Positions 15,282-22,988 of a stretch of 38,729 nucleotides of DNA are shown here, piece after piece (within the stretch, counting starts at the first letter, position 1; the number at the start of each line of letters is the position of its first letter). The notes under the pieces were generated by a model. The model searched no databases. It worked only from the letters and a program-made list of their open reading frames with translations, and had not been told where the DNA came from. This DNA comes from an uncultured Acetatifactor sp. Lineage in GTDB: Bacteria; Bacillota; Clostridia; Lachnospirales; Lachnospiraceae. The stretch lies in assembly GCA_910579755.1 (NCBI GenBank), contig CAJTVB010000001.1, forward strand, positions 1 through 38,729. Direction: 5' to 3'. A program made the position numbers and the translations under genes.

Positions 15282-16148
15282 ATGAGTAAATGGGAACGGA
15301 AATTTGGGAAATACGCGATTTCGAATTTGACAATTGTGCTGATTTTGTGTTATGTGGCCGGATATGTGCTCAACTTTGCTGCGCCCTGGGTTCTGCAGTA
15401 TCTGACCCTGGATCCCTATGCAATCCTGCACGGACAGGTTTGGAGGATTTTTACCTGGGTCATCTCGCCGCCCTCATCCTTTGATCTGTTTACAATCATT
15501 ATGCTGCTGTTTTACTACAGTCTGGGCACGGCGCTGGAGAGTGCCTGGGGCACCTGGAGATATAATGTATATATTTTTACGGGTATGCTGCTGACCGTGC
15601 TGGGCAGTTTTATCTGTATGGGATTATATTACCTCCTAACAGGCGGCATCTCTCCGGAGACGGCCAGAGTGCTTTTTGCCACAGGCTCCCTTCAGTTCAG
15701 CACATACTATATCAATATGTCGATCTTTCTGGCCTATGCGGCCACCTTCCCGGAGGCGCAGATACTGCTGATGTTTGTGATCCCGGTGAAGGTGAAATGG
15801 ATGGGGATCATCTACCTGGTGGTGATGGTACTGGATATGTTCCAGTATGCGGCTGCCTCCTCGCTTCTCTGGTTCAGTGTGGCAGCCATTGCGGCGTCTC
15901 TGGTGAATATACTGATTTTTTGGCTGCGGAATAAAAAACGATTCCGGTTAAATCCGAAACAGATCCGGCGCAGAGCCAGATTCCGGCAGGATGTGCGGCG
16001 GGGGGAAAAGGCCTCCGGCCACAAATGCGCAGTCTGCGGGCGAACCGAGGAGGATGATCCTTCCATGGAATTTCGTTTCTGCTCCAAGTGCAACGGAAAT
16101 TATGAATATTGCAGTTATCACCTGTTTACCCATGAGCACAAAAAATAG
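15282..16148 (+). CDS. Rhomboid-like membrane protein with C-terminal zinc ribbon
   Basis: A 288-residue protein with about six hydrophobic segments. The loop ILHGQVWRIFTWVISP and the following helix resemble the L1 region of rhomboid proteins (the 'G..WR..T..F' pattern). The catalytic GxSG serine motif and the partner histidine are not seen; the equivalent region reads LFATGSLQFSTYYINMSIFL. It is therefore probably a proteolytically inactive rhomboid relative (derlin/iRhom-like in principle). After the last membrane segment comes a basic stretch and a tail with CAVC, CSKC, CSYH and HEH, which can bind zinc. The start at 15282 has AAAGGAA about 11 bases upstream. The next gene begins 36 bases after the stop, so they are probably co-transcribed. 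Confidence 0.75.
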   Translation: MSKWERKFGKYAISNLTIVLILCYVAGYVLNFAAPWVLQYLTLDPYAILHGQVWRIFTWVISPPSSFDLFTIIMLLFYYSLGTALESAWGTWRYNVYIFTGMLLTVLGSFICMGLYYLLTGGISPETARVLFATGSLQFSTYYINMSIFLAYAATFPEAQILLMFVIPVKVKWMGIIYLVVMVLDMFQYAAASSLLWFSVAAIAASLVNILIFWLRNKKRFRLNPKQIRRRARFRQDVRRGEKASGHKCAVCGRTEEDDPSMEFRFCSKCNGNYEYCSYHLFTHEHKK

Positions 16149-16184
16149 CTTTAAAATGATCCTTCAGGAGGTTTTGGGATTTTT

Positions 16185-16934
16185 ATGGACAGAGAGGTTT
16201 TTTTTGCACGGACCCTGGAGCAGGTACGGCAGCAGGCGAAGAACCAGGGAAATTGTATCAGCGGGGAGCAGGTGAGAGAGGCCTTCCGGGGGCTGGGGCT
16301 TAATGAGGGCCAGCTTCAGATGGTGTTCGACTACCTGATCAGCCATAAGGTGGGCATCGACAGCCCCGCGGATCCGGAGGATTATCTGACGGATCAGGAA
16401 AAGAATTATCTTCAGAATTATCTGGACCAAATCGCAGGCCTGCCGGCGCTGACTCCGGGAGAGCTGGAGGCTCTCACCCTGAGTGCCATGGCGGGAGAGG
16501 CAGGGGCCGCAGGCCGGCTCACGGAGGCGTATCTGGGCCAGGTGGCGGATATTGCAAAGCTTTACACAGGCCAGGGAGTGCCCTTGGAGGATCTGATCGG
16601 GGAGGGAAATCTGGCGCTGGCAGCGGGAAGCCGTCTGCTGAGCGGCCTGAAGGATCCCGAGGAGGCCCGGGGAATGCTGGCCCGCCGGATCATGGACGCT
16701 ATGGAGCTTCACATCCGGGAGGCCGAAGAGAACGGAAGGACGGATCAGAAGGCGGCGGATAAGGTAAATCGTGTGGCGGATCGTGCCAGGGAGCTGGCAG
16801 AGGATCTGCGCAGAAAGGTGACGCCTGACGAGCTGGCCCGGGAGACGGGCATGTCTCTGAAAAGCATTCAGGAGGCCGTGCGGATCAGCGGTTACAAAAT
16901 AGAGGATATCGAAGATGTACAGGACAGTGTATGA
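16185..16934 (+). CDS. Sigma-70-like protein lacking region 4
   Basis: A 249-residue protein. Residues about 24-55 (ISGEQVREAFRGLGLNEGQL) resemble sigma-70 region 1.1, including the 'I..EQ....' helix turn. About 110-150 (LTEAYLGQVADIAKLYTGQG, then VPLEDLIGEGNLALAAG) match region 2.1-2.2 of primary sigma factors. About 205-240 (VTPDELARETGMSLKSIQEA) match the region 3 helix-turn-helix. The aromatic-rich 2.3/2.4 segment and region 4 are missing. It may bind RNA polymerase or another sigma factor without full promoter recognition; this is inference. An AGGAGG ribosome binding site precedes the start by about 13 bases. The frame contains a T8 run at codons 5-7. It overlaps the next gene by 20 bases. 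Confidence 0.75.
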   Translation: MDREVFFARTLEQVRQQAKNQGNCISGEQVREAFRGLGLNEGQLQMVFDYLISHKVGIDSPADPEDYLTDQEKNYLQNYLDQIAGLPALTPGELEALTLSAMAGEAGAAGRLTEAYLGQVADIAKLYTGQGVPLEDLIGEGNLALAAGSRLLSGLKDPEEARGMLARRIMDAMELHIREAEENGRTDQKAADKVNRVADRARELAEDLRRKVTPDELARETGMSLKSIQEAVRISGYKIEDIEDVQDSV

Positions 16935-17334
16935 GGATTATAAATACAGCATGCAGGATACCGGCAGGATCTATGTAGGCTGCCGATATACCTTTGGCGA
17001 GCTTTTGGAGGCGGAGGATGCGGCATTTAAATTCCGCATGGTGGTGGAGCGCTATATTCTGCCCAAGGCGGATTTGGAGGACACTCTGGAGACCCATCTT
17101 TACTATCTGGAGCCGGACAGCTTTTTGATTAAGCTTTACGGGCAGATGAAAGCCCGGGTGAAGGTGAATGAGCTGCGGGAAAAGAAGGGGCTTTTCGGGG
17201 GTGTCAGGAAGGAATTTACCACCCGGCAGATGACCGTGGAAGAGCTGGCGAAAATTCCCCCTGCGGAAAAAGAGCGACGGGGACTGGTGATTCAGGAGCT
17301 GTCCGTGAGCAAGCTGGGTTTGATGGGGCTTTGA
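16915..17334 (+). CDS. Unknown 139-aa protein coupled to the sigma-like gene
   Basis: It starts MYRTVYEDYKYSMQDTGRIY inside the end of the sigma-like gene, with a 20-base overlap that suggests translational coupling. The sequence is soluble and mixed alpha/beta: an N-terminal part with YVGCRYTFGELLEAEDAAFK, a middle with LETHLYYLEPDSFLIKLYGQ, and a charged tail with VRKEFTTRQMTVEELAKIPP. No known family is recognised. The tight linkage suggests it works with, or regulates, the sigma-like protein. Codon use and composition match the neighbours. Confidence 0.75.
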   Translation: MYRTVYEDYKYSMQDTGRIYVGCRYTFGELLEAEDAAFKFRMVVERYILPKADLEDTLETHLYYLEPDSFLIKLYGQMKARVKVNELREKKGLFGGVRKEFTTRQMTVEELAKIPPAEKERRGLVIQELSVSKLGLMGL

Positions 17335-17429
17335 GGACGCAGGCAATCCTGGACGGCAATAAATGAAGGAAAAAAGGACATATTCAAACAATAAACAGGA
17401 AGTCCGCTGAAGCGGGCAAGGAGGAAAAA

Positions 17430-20345
17430 ATGAGAATCGAAGATTTATCGGCCTATGAGGTGATTGAGAAAAGACAGATCGCCGACATCAACAGCATGAC
17501 CTATCTGTGCAGGCACAAAAAGACGGGGGCCAGGGTGGCTCTGGTATCCAACGACGATGAGAACAAGGTGTTTTACATCGGATTCAGGACACCGCCTAAG
17601 GATTCCACAGGAGTGGCCCACATTCTGGAGCATTCCGTGCTCTGCGGCTCCAGAGAGTTTCCGGTGAAGGATCCTTTCGTGGAGCTGGTGAAGGGTTCGC
17701 TGAATACCTTTCTGAATGCCATGACCTATCCGGATAAGACCATATACCCTCTTGCCAGCTGCAATGACAAGGATTTCCAAAATCTGATGCATGTGTATCT
17801 GGATGCAGTGTTTTATCCCAATATTTATGAAAACGAGTCTATTTTCCGTCAGGAGGGCTGGCATTATGAGCTGGACGAGTCCGGAGAGCTTGGCTTAAAC
17901 GGGGTTGTGTACAATGAGATGAAGGGAGCTTTTTCCTCCCCCGACGATGTGCTGATGCGGGAGATCAGTAATTCTCTGTACCCTCACACCACCTACGGCG
18001 TGGAGTCCGGCGGGGATCCGGATGTGATTCCGCAGCTGACCTATGAGCAGTTCCTGGATTTCCACAGAACCTATTATCATCCCTCCAACAGCTATATTTA
18101 CCTGTATGGCGACATGGATATGGCGGAAAAGCTTGCCTATATCGATGAGCATTATCTGTCCGCCTTTGACGCCTTGGAGGTGGATTCGGAGGTGGGGGTG
18201 GAGCCTGCCTTTGATAAGCCTGGCCGGGTTGAGAGAGAATATCCTATCAGCGAAGGGGAGGATACAGAAGAAAATTCTTTCCTGGCCTGGAATCTTTCCG
18301 TGGGTAACAGCCTGGACCGGGAGCTGTATGTGGCGTTCCAGATTCTGGACTATGTGCTCTGCTCCGTACCCGGTGCGCCACTGAAAAAAGCGCTTATCGA
18401 GAGAAAAATCGGCAAGGATGTTTACAGTATTTACGACAACGGCATCAAGCAGCCCTTCTTCAGCGTGGTGGCCAGGGGAACCTCTGCATCCCGGGAGGAG
18501 GAATTTGGCAGGGTGATCCGGGAAAGCCTGGAAAAAATCGTGAAGGAAGGCTTCGACGAGAAGGCGCTCCTGTCAGCCATTAATTACTTTGAATTTAAGT
18601 ACAGAGAGGCGGATTTCGGCTCCTATCCCAAGGGACTTATGTATGGACTTCAGGTTCTGGACAGCTGGCTTTACGACGAGTCCAAGCCCTTTATTCATAT
18701 TGAAGCCAACGATACCTATGCCCTGATGCGCAGGAGGGTAAAGGAGGGATACTTTGAGGAGCTGGTGAAAACCTGGCTTTTGGAGAATCCCCACAATGCC
18801 ATGGTAGTCTTGAAGCCCCAGCCCGGACTGGGACAACGCCGGGAGGAGGCCCTGCGCGAAAAGCTGGCGGAGCGCAAGGCGCAAATGTCTCAGGAGGAGC
18901 TGCAGCAGGTGAAGGATACCCTCCGTGCCCTGAATGAATTCCGGGAGCAGGAGGATAAGCCGGAGGATCTGGCCAGGATTCCTCTTCTGACCCGGGCTGA
19001 TCTGAAGAAGGAGGCGGCCCCTCTGATCTATGAGGAGCGGACGCTGGGAGATACCCCTCTGATTTACCATAACCTGTTTACCAACGGAATCGGATATCTT
19101 CGTCTGGTCTTTAAATGCCGGGAGATCCCCGGGGAGTATTTCCCCTATATCGGGGTTCTCAGGGGAGTTCTGGGGCTTTTGAACACGGAGCACTATTCCT
19201 ATGGGGATCTGTTTAATGAGATCAATCTTGTGACCGGCGGCATGAGCCCGGTACAGAATACCTATGAAAATATATATGACAGTGATGAGTATACGGTGAC
19301 CCTGGAGCTTAAGACCAAGGCATTGCATGAGAACCTGGAAAAGGCGCTGGCTCTCATGGAGGAGATCCTGCTGAGGAGCGATTACGGGGATGCCGGAAGA
19401 CTTCGGGAGATTCTGGCGGAGGGAAAATCCCGGCTGCAGGCCCAGATGACTTCTGCGGGACATACTCTGGCCGCAGGCAGGGCCGCGTCCTACGGAGGAG
19501 GCGCTTCGGCTGCTACAGAGGTCCTGGGAGGGCTTTCCTTCTACCGTTTGCTCTCGGATCTGGAGATGAATTTTGAAGAGCGGAAGGAGGAGCTTTCGGA
19601 AAAGCTCCGCCGGCTGGCGGAAATGATCTTCCGTCCGGAAAATCTGATGGTGGACTTTGTGGGGGATGAAAGCATCATCAGGACTCTGGAGGCGCCTGTG
19701 GCGGCTTTGAAGGAGAAGCTGTATACGAATCCGGTGGAGAAAGGAACCTACAGGCCGGAGGCGGTCAGGAAGAATGAGGGCTTAATGACCTCCGGCCAGA
19801 TACAGTATGTGTCCAGAGCAGGCAATTTCCGCAAAAAGGGACTGGACTATAAGGGAGCCCTGAAGGTTCTGAAAGTAATGATGGGCTATGAGTATCTCTG
19901 GGTGAATGTCCGGGTGAAGGGCGGCGCCTACGGCTGCATGTGCGATTTTGGAAGAGCCGGAGAGTGCTTCTTTGTGTCCTATCGGGATCCCAACCTGGGA
20001 AAAACGCTGGCGATCTACGAGAATGCGGCGGAGGCAGTCAGCCGCTTTGACGCGGACGAAAGAACCATGACCCAGTACGTGATCGGGGCCGTAAGCGATC
20101 TGGATATTCCCAGAAATCCTGCCGCCAAGGGACTTATTGGGCTGACAGCCTATATGTGCGGCCTGACAGACCAGATTCTGCAGCAGGAGCGGGATGAGGT
20201 GCTGGCTGCCACTCCTCAGGATATCAGATCTCTGGCGGGGCATATCAGAGCTTTTATGGAGGATGACTGCCTGTGCGTGGTGGGAAATGCCCAGAAGATA
20301 AAGGCGGAGGAAAATCTGTTTATGAAGACGGAGAACCTTTTCTGA
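17430..20345 (+). CDS. M16C zinc metallopeptidase (PreP/Cym1-like)
   Basis: A 971-residue insulinase-family peptidase. The inverted zinc motif H-x-x-E-H is at residues 64-68 (HILEH, in GVAHILEHSVLCGSREFPVK). A likely third ligand is Glu163 in YNEMKGAFSSPDDVL. The length and the 'PVKDPFVELVKGSLNTFLNA' block are typical of the M16C group, which folds as four domains closing round an oligopeptide. No signal peptide is present, so it should act in the cytoplasm, probably degrading peptides. The C-terminal half keeps GGAYGCMCDFGRAGECFFVS, the matching domain of the family. AAGGAGG sits right before the start. A small hairpin (CCGCT/AGCGG) precedes the ribosome binding site. Confidence 0.95.
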   Translation: MRIEDLSAYEVIEKRQIADINSMTYLCRHKKTGARVALVSNDDENKVFYIGFRTPPKDSTGVAHILEHSVLCGSREFPVKDPFVELVKGSLNTFLNAMTYPDKTIYPLASCNDKDFQNLMHVYLDAVFYPNIYENESIFRQEGWHYELDESGELGLNGVVYNEMKGAFSSPDDVLMREISNSLYPHTTYGVESGGDPDVIPQLTYEQFLDFHRTYYHPSNSYIYLYGDMDMAEKLAYIDEHYLSAFDALEVDSEVGVEPAFDKPGRVEREYPISEGEDTEENSFLAWNLSVGNSLDRELYVAFQILDYVLCSVPGAPLKKALIERKIGKDVYSIYDNGIKQPFFSVVARGTSASREEEFGRVIRESLEKIVKEGFDEKALLSAINYFEFKYREADFGSYPKGLMYGLQVLDSWLYDESKPFIHIEANDTYALMRRRVKEGYFEELVKTWLLENPHNAMVVLKPQPGLGQRREEALREKLAERKAQMSQEELQQVKDTLRALNEFREQEDKPEDLARIPLLTRADLKKEAAPLIYEERTLGDTPLIYHNLFTNGIGYLRLVFKCREIPGEYFPYIGVLRGVLGLLNTEHYSYGDLFNEINLVTGGMSPVQNTYENIYDSDEYTVTLELKTKALHENLEKALALMEEILLRSDYGDAGRLREILAEGKSRLQAQMTSAGHTLAAGRAASYGGGASAATEVLGGLSFYRLLSDLEMNFEERKEELSEKLRRLAEMIFRPENLMVDFVGDESIIRTLEAPVAALKEKLYTNPVEKGTYRPEAVRKNEGLMTSGQIQYVSRAGNFRKKGLDYKGALKVLKVMMGYEYLWVNVRVKGGAYGCMCDFGRAGECFFVSYRDPNLGKTLAIYENAAEAVSRFDADERTMTQYVIGAVSDLDIPRNPAAKGLIGLTAYMCGLTDQILQQERDEVLAATPQDIRSLAGHIRAFMEDDCLCVVGNAQKIKAEENLFMKTENLF

Positions 20346-20358
20346 GACCCCTCACGTC

Positions 20359-20367
20359 TGGTATAAT
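20359..20367 (+). promoter_or_regulatory. Extended -10 promoter candidate for era
   Basis: TGGTATAAT matches the extended -10 consensus, with no good -35. It lies 13 bases after the peptidase stop and about 113 bases before era. Confidence 0.4.
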
Positions 20368-20405
20368 CCAATAATTGCATTTATTTTAAGCGCAGAATAA
20401 ATTTT

Positions 20406-20454
20406 CAGCCTGCAAGCCGGCTGAACGAGGCGCAACGGCGGCCCTGTGCCGCCG
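20406..20454 (+). other. Two hairpins in the era leader
   Basis: CAGCC/GGCTG (20406-20423) and a 7-bp GC-only stem CGGCGGC/GCCGCCG (20436-20454, 5-base loop). Neither has a T-run. They would be in the 5' untranslated part of the era transcript. Confidence 0.4.
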
Positions 20455-20479
20455 CTGCGGGAAGGCAGATAATGGATAA

Positions 20480-21400
20480 ATGAAAAAAGAAAATACATCC
20501 TGTAAGTCCGGGTTTGCGGCGCTGATCGGCAGACCCAACGTGGGAAAATCAACCTTGATGAATCAGCTGATCGGTCAAAAAATTGCCATCACCTCCAATA
20601 AACCCCAGACCACCAGAAATCGGATCCGGACGGTGCTGACCCGGCAGGAGGGACAGATCGTGTTTCTGGACACGCCGGGGATCCACAAGGCAAAAAATAA
20701 GCTGGGAAACTACATGGTAGGTGTGGCGGAAAAAACCTTTGATCAAGTAGATGTGATACTCTGGCTGGTGGAACCCTCCACCTATATCGGAGCGGGAGAG
20801 CGCCATATCATCGAGCTGCTCAAGAAGGTGAAGACGCCGGTGATTCTGGTGATCAACAAGACGGATACGGTGAAAAAAGAGGCGGTTTTAACTTTTATAG
20901 ATGCCTATCGCAAAGAAATGGATTTTCAGGAGATCGTGCCCGTGTCCGCTCTTAAGGGACAGGGCACGGATGAGCTGGTGTCCTGCATTTTCCAGTATCT
21001 TCCCTATGGCCCTGCCTTTTATGACGAGGATACCGTTACCGATCAGCCTATCCGGCAGATCGCGGCGGAGCTGATCCGGGAGAAGGCGCTGCGGCTGATG
21101 CAGGAGGAAATTCCCCACGGGATTGCGGTGAGCATTGAGAGCATGAAGGAAAAGGGCTCCGTCTGCCACATTGAAGCTACGATTGTCTGTGAAAGAGAAT
21201 CCCACAAGGGAATGATCATCGGAAAGGGTGGTATGATGCTTAAAAAAATCGGCTCCGCCGCCCGTCCGGAGATCGAAGAGCTTTTGGAAATGCAGGTTAA
21301 TTTAAAGCTTTGGGTCAAGGTAAAAAAGGATTGGAGAGATAGTGATTTCCTTCTGAAAAATTTTGGATATGACCCGAAAGATATCACCGCCGACGAATAG
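20480..21400 (+). CDS. era: GTPase Era
   Basis: A 306-residue ribosome assembly GTPase that binds the 3' end of 16S rRNA in the 30S precursor. All G motifs are seen: GRPNVGKST (G1), the TT in KPQTTRNRI (G2), DTPGIH (G3), NKTD (G4) and SALKG (G5). The C-terminal KH domain carries GMIIGKGGMMLKKIG. The length is normal. GGAAGG precedes the start by about 12 bases. Downstream lie the YqzL-like gene and recO, a Firmicute gene order. Confidence 0.97.
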   Translation: MKKENTSCKSGFAALIGRPNVGKSTLMNQLIGQKIAITSNKPQTTRNRIRTVLTRQEGQIVFLDTPGIHKAKNKLGNYMVGVAEKTFDQVDVILWLVEPSTYIGAGERHIIELLKKVKTPVILVINKTDTVKKEAVLTFIDAYRKEMDFQEIVPVSALKGQGTDELVSCIFQYLPYGPAFYDEDTVTDQPIRQIAAELIREKALRLMQEEIPHGIAVSIESMKEKGSVCHIEATIVCERESHKGMIIGKGGMMLKKIGSAARPEIEELLEMQVNLKLWVKVKKDWRDSDFLLKNFGYDPKDITADE

Positions 21401-21463
21401 AAAAAAAGAAAATGCAGACCCTAAAACGGGAACATTACATGACGGATGACAGGGGATGCGGAA

Positions 21464-21670
21464 ATGAACATGGAATACTGGAAGCAGTTTGAAAGCAGCG
21501 GAAAGATAGAGGATTATCTGTCCTTTGTGTCCTGTGAAAGGCGGGAGCGGGATTCCAGAGGACAGAAGCTTGAGGAAGGGTCGGATGCAGGAATATATTT
21601 CGGTGACAGGGATTGTGCTGAAGCAGTCTCCTGTGGGGGAATACGACAGGAACATCAGTATCTTGACTAA
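21464..21670 (+). CDS. YqzL-like small protein overlapping recO
   Basis: The frame begins MNMEYWKQFESSGKIEDYLS. The pattern W-x2-F-x3-G-x-I-x2-YL and the position between era and recO match the small YqzL family of Firmicutes (about 47 residues in Bacillus), whose function is unknown. AGGGG lies 8 bases upstream of the chosen ATG. The open frame continues to 68 residues and shares its last 86 bases with the start of recO in another frame. The C-terminal part may be unconstrained, or the overlap may couple translation of the two. Confidence 0.6.
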   Translation: MNMEYWKQFESSGKIEDYLSFVSCERRERDSRGQKLEEGSDAGIYFGDRDCAEAVSCGGIRQEHQYLD

Positions 21671-22235
21671 GGAGAGAGGAAAGATTTCAGCCTTTGCAAG
21701 AGGGGCCAGGAGGCCGGGCAGCAAGCTGTCGGCGGCTGCGGCTCCTTTTTCCTTTGGCACATTTCGGATGTATCAGGGAAGAAGCTCCTATACCCTGACG
21801 GAGGCGGAGATCCAAAATTACTTTGAAGAGCTTCGGGCGGATTATATCGGGGCCTGCTACGGCATGTATTTTGCCGAGGTGGCGGATTACTATACCCGGG
21901 AAAATAACGACGAGAAGCAAATGCTGAAGCTTCTGTACCAGTCCCTCCGGGCGCTGTGCGCGGCTTCTCTGCCAAATCCTCTGGTGCGGTGTGTTTTTGA
22001 ATGCAAGGCCATAGCGGTTAACGGAGAATTTCCGGGGCCCCCGAAGGACAGGCCTCTGGAGGATTCCACTGTCTACGCCTTGCAGTACATAGCCGCAAGC
22101 CCCGTGGAAAAGCTATACACCTTTACTGTGACGGAGCCCGTGCTTGAACAGCTGAAAGAGGTGGCCGGGGAATATATGAGGCGCTTTGTGGGACGAAAAT
22201 TTCACAGCCTGGAGGTCCTGCAAAGTCTTTGTTGA
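21585..22235 (+). CDS. recO: DNA repair protein RecO
   Basis: A 216-residue recombination mediator that helps load RecA with RecR. The N-terminal OB fold is clear: GIVLKQSPVGEYDRNISILT, ISAFARGARRPGSKL, and FSFGTFRMYQGRSSYTLTEA. The helical part follows (YFAEVADYYTRENNDEKQML). The C-terminal zinc finger seen in many RecO proteins is replaced by a short linker (NGEFPGPPKDRPLEDS), so the protein is shorter than the usual 240-250 residues. I chose the ATG at 21585 because GAGGAAGGG stands 5 bases upstream and because the family begins near this point. Confidence 0.92.
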   Translation: MQEYISVTGIVLKQSPVGEYDRNISILTKERGKISAFARGARRPGSKLSAAAAPFSFGTFRMYQGRSSYTLTEAEIQNYFEELRADYIGACYGMYFAEVADYYTRENNDEKQMLKLLYQSLRALCAASLPNPLVRCVFECKAIAVNGEFPGPPKDRPLEDSTVYALQYIAASPVEKLYTFTVTEPVLEQLKEVAGEYMRRFVGRKFHSLEVLQSLC

Positions 22236-22260
22236 AAAACCAGTTTTTTTTTGATACAAT
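22232..22260 (+). promoter_or_regulatory. Promoter of the lipoprotein gene with a T9 spacer run
   Basis: TTGAAA (22232-22237), exactly 17 bases, TACAAT (22255-22260). It overlaps the recO stop codon. The spacer contains nine consecutive T (22244-22252). Confidence 0.65.
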
Positions 22261-22329
22261 ATCTTCAATATGTGTTGCGGCACGACGCAGGAAGTACAGC
22301 GTCCGGAGCCGGCAGATAGGGGCATGATC

Positions 22330-22941
22330 ATGATAAGAAAAAGAACTTTTGCGGTTTGCCTGGGGCTTCTGACAGCAATGCTGTCGGCCTGCGGTCAGGT
22401 GAAGGGACCGGATACGATCGATAAACCCACCCTGGTAATTACGGAGACCGGCAAAGTGACCGCGTATCTTGTGGGCGAGCTTGACAAGGATTATTATGAG
22501 CTGGCGGAGCTTGAAGCCATGGCTCTGGAGGAGGCGGCGGAATTCAACCGGCTTCATCCCCTGGACGGGGGAGAAATGGTAACCCTGGAGAGTGTGGAAG
22601 CCTTGGAGGAGGGCGGAACCGGAGTGGTGGTGTCCTTCGGATTTGAAAATGCGCAGGCCTACACGGAGTATACGGGTCAGCCTCTGTTTTTCGGAAGTCC
22701 GGAGGAGGGGCTGAAGGAGGCCGGTGATGGACTGCCCGTGCTGAAAAATGTAAAGGACGGCACCGAGGCCACGCAGGAAAGCTTAATGGCTCAAGGAGGA
22801 AAGCTCATTGCAGTAGGAGCCGGAACGGTGGTCTACTGCCCCTATCGCGTGACGCATGTCAGCCAGGGTGCGGTTTTGAATGCGGATGGAAGCGTGGACG
22901 CTCTTGGAGCGGAGGGAACCGTATACATTCTTATGAGATGA
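22330..22941 (+). CDS. Predicted lipoprotein of unknown function
   Basis: A 203-residue secreted lipoprotein. The signal is positively charged (MIRKRTF) with a hydrophobic core and lipobox LSA-C (Cys21). The mature part starts GQVKGPDTIDKPTLVITETG and contains alternating strands, including VVVSFGFENAQAYTEYTGQP and an end with GAGTVVYCPYRVTHVSQGAV. No known enzyme motif is seen. The start at 22330 has GATAGGGG 7 bases upstream; the ATG at 22324 is too close to it. It has its own promoter and lies 47 bases before the glycyl-tRNA synthetase. It may be a conserved envelope protein of the family, but I cannot name it. Confidence 0.8.
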   Translation: MIRKRTFAVCLGLLTAMLSACGQVKGPDTIDKPTLVITETGKVTAYLVGELDKDYYELAELEAMALEEAAEFNRLHPLDGGEMVTLESVEALEEGGTGVVVSFGFENAQAYTEYTGQPLFFGSPEEGLKEAGDGLPVLKNVKDGTEATQESLMAQGGKLIAVGAGTVVYCPYRVTHVSQGAVLNADGSVDALGAEGTVYILMR

Positions 22942-22988
22942 AGTAATAAATGAGCTGCAGCCGCGGCAGAATGAGAGGATGAGATATT

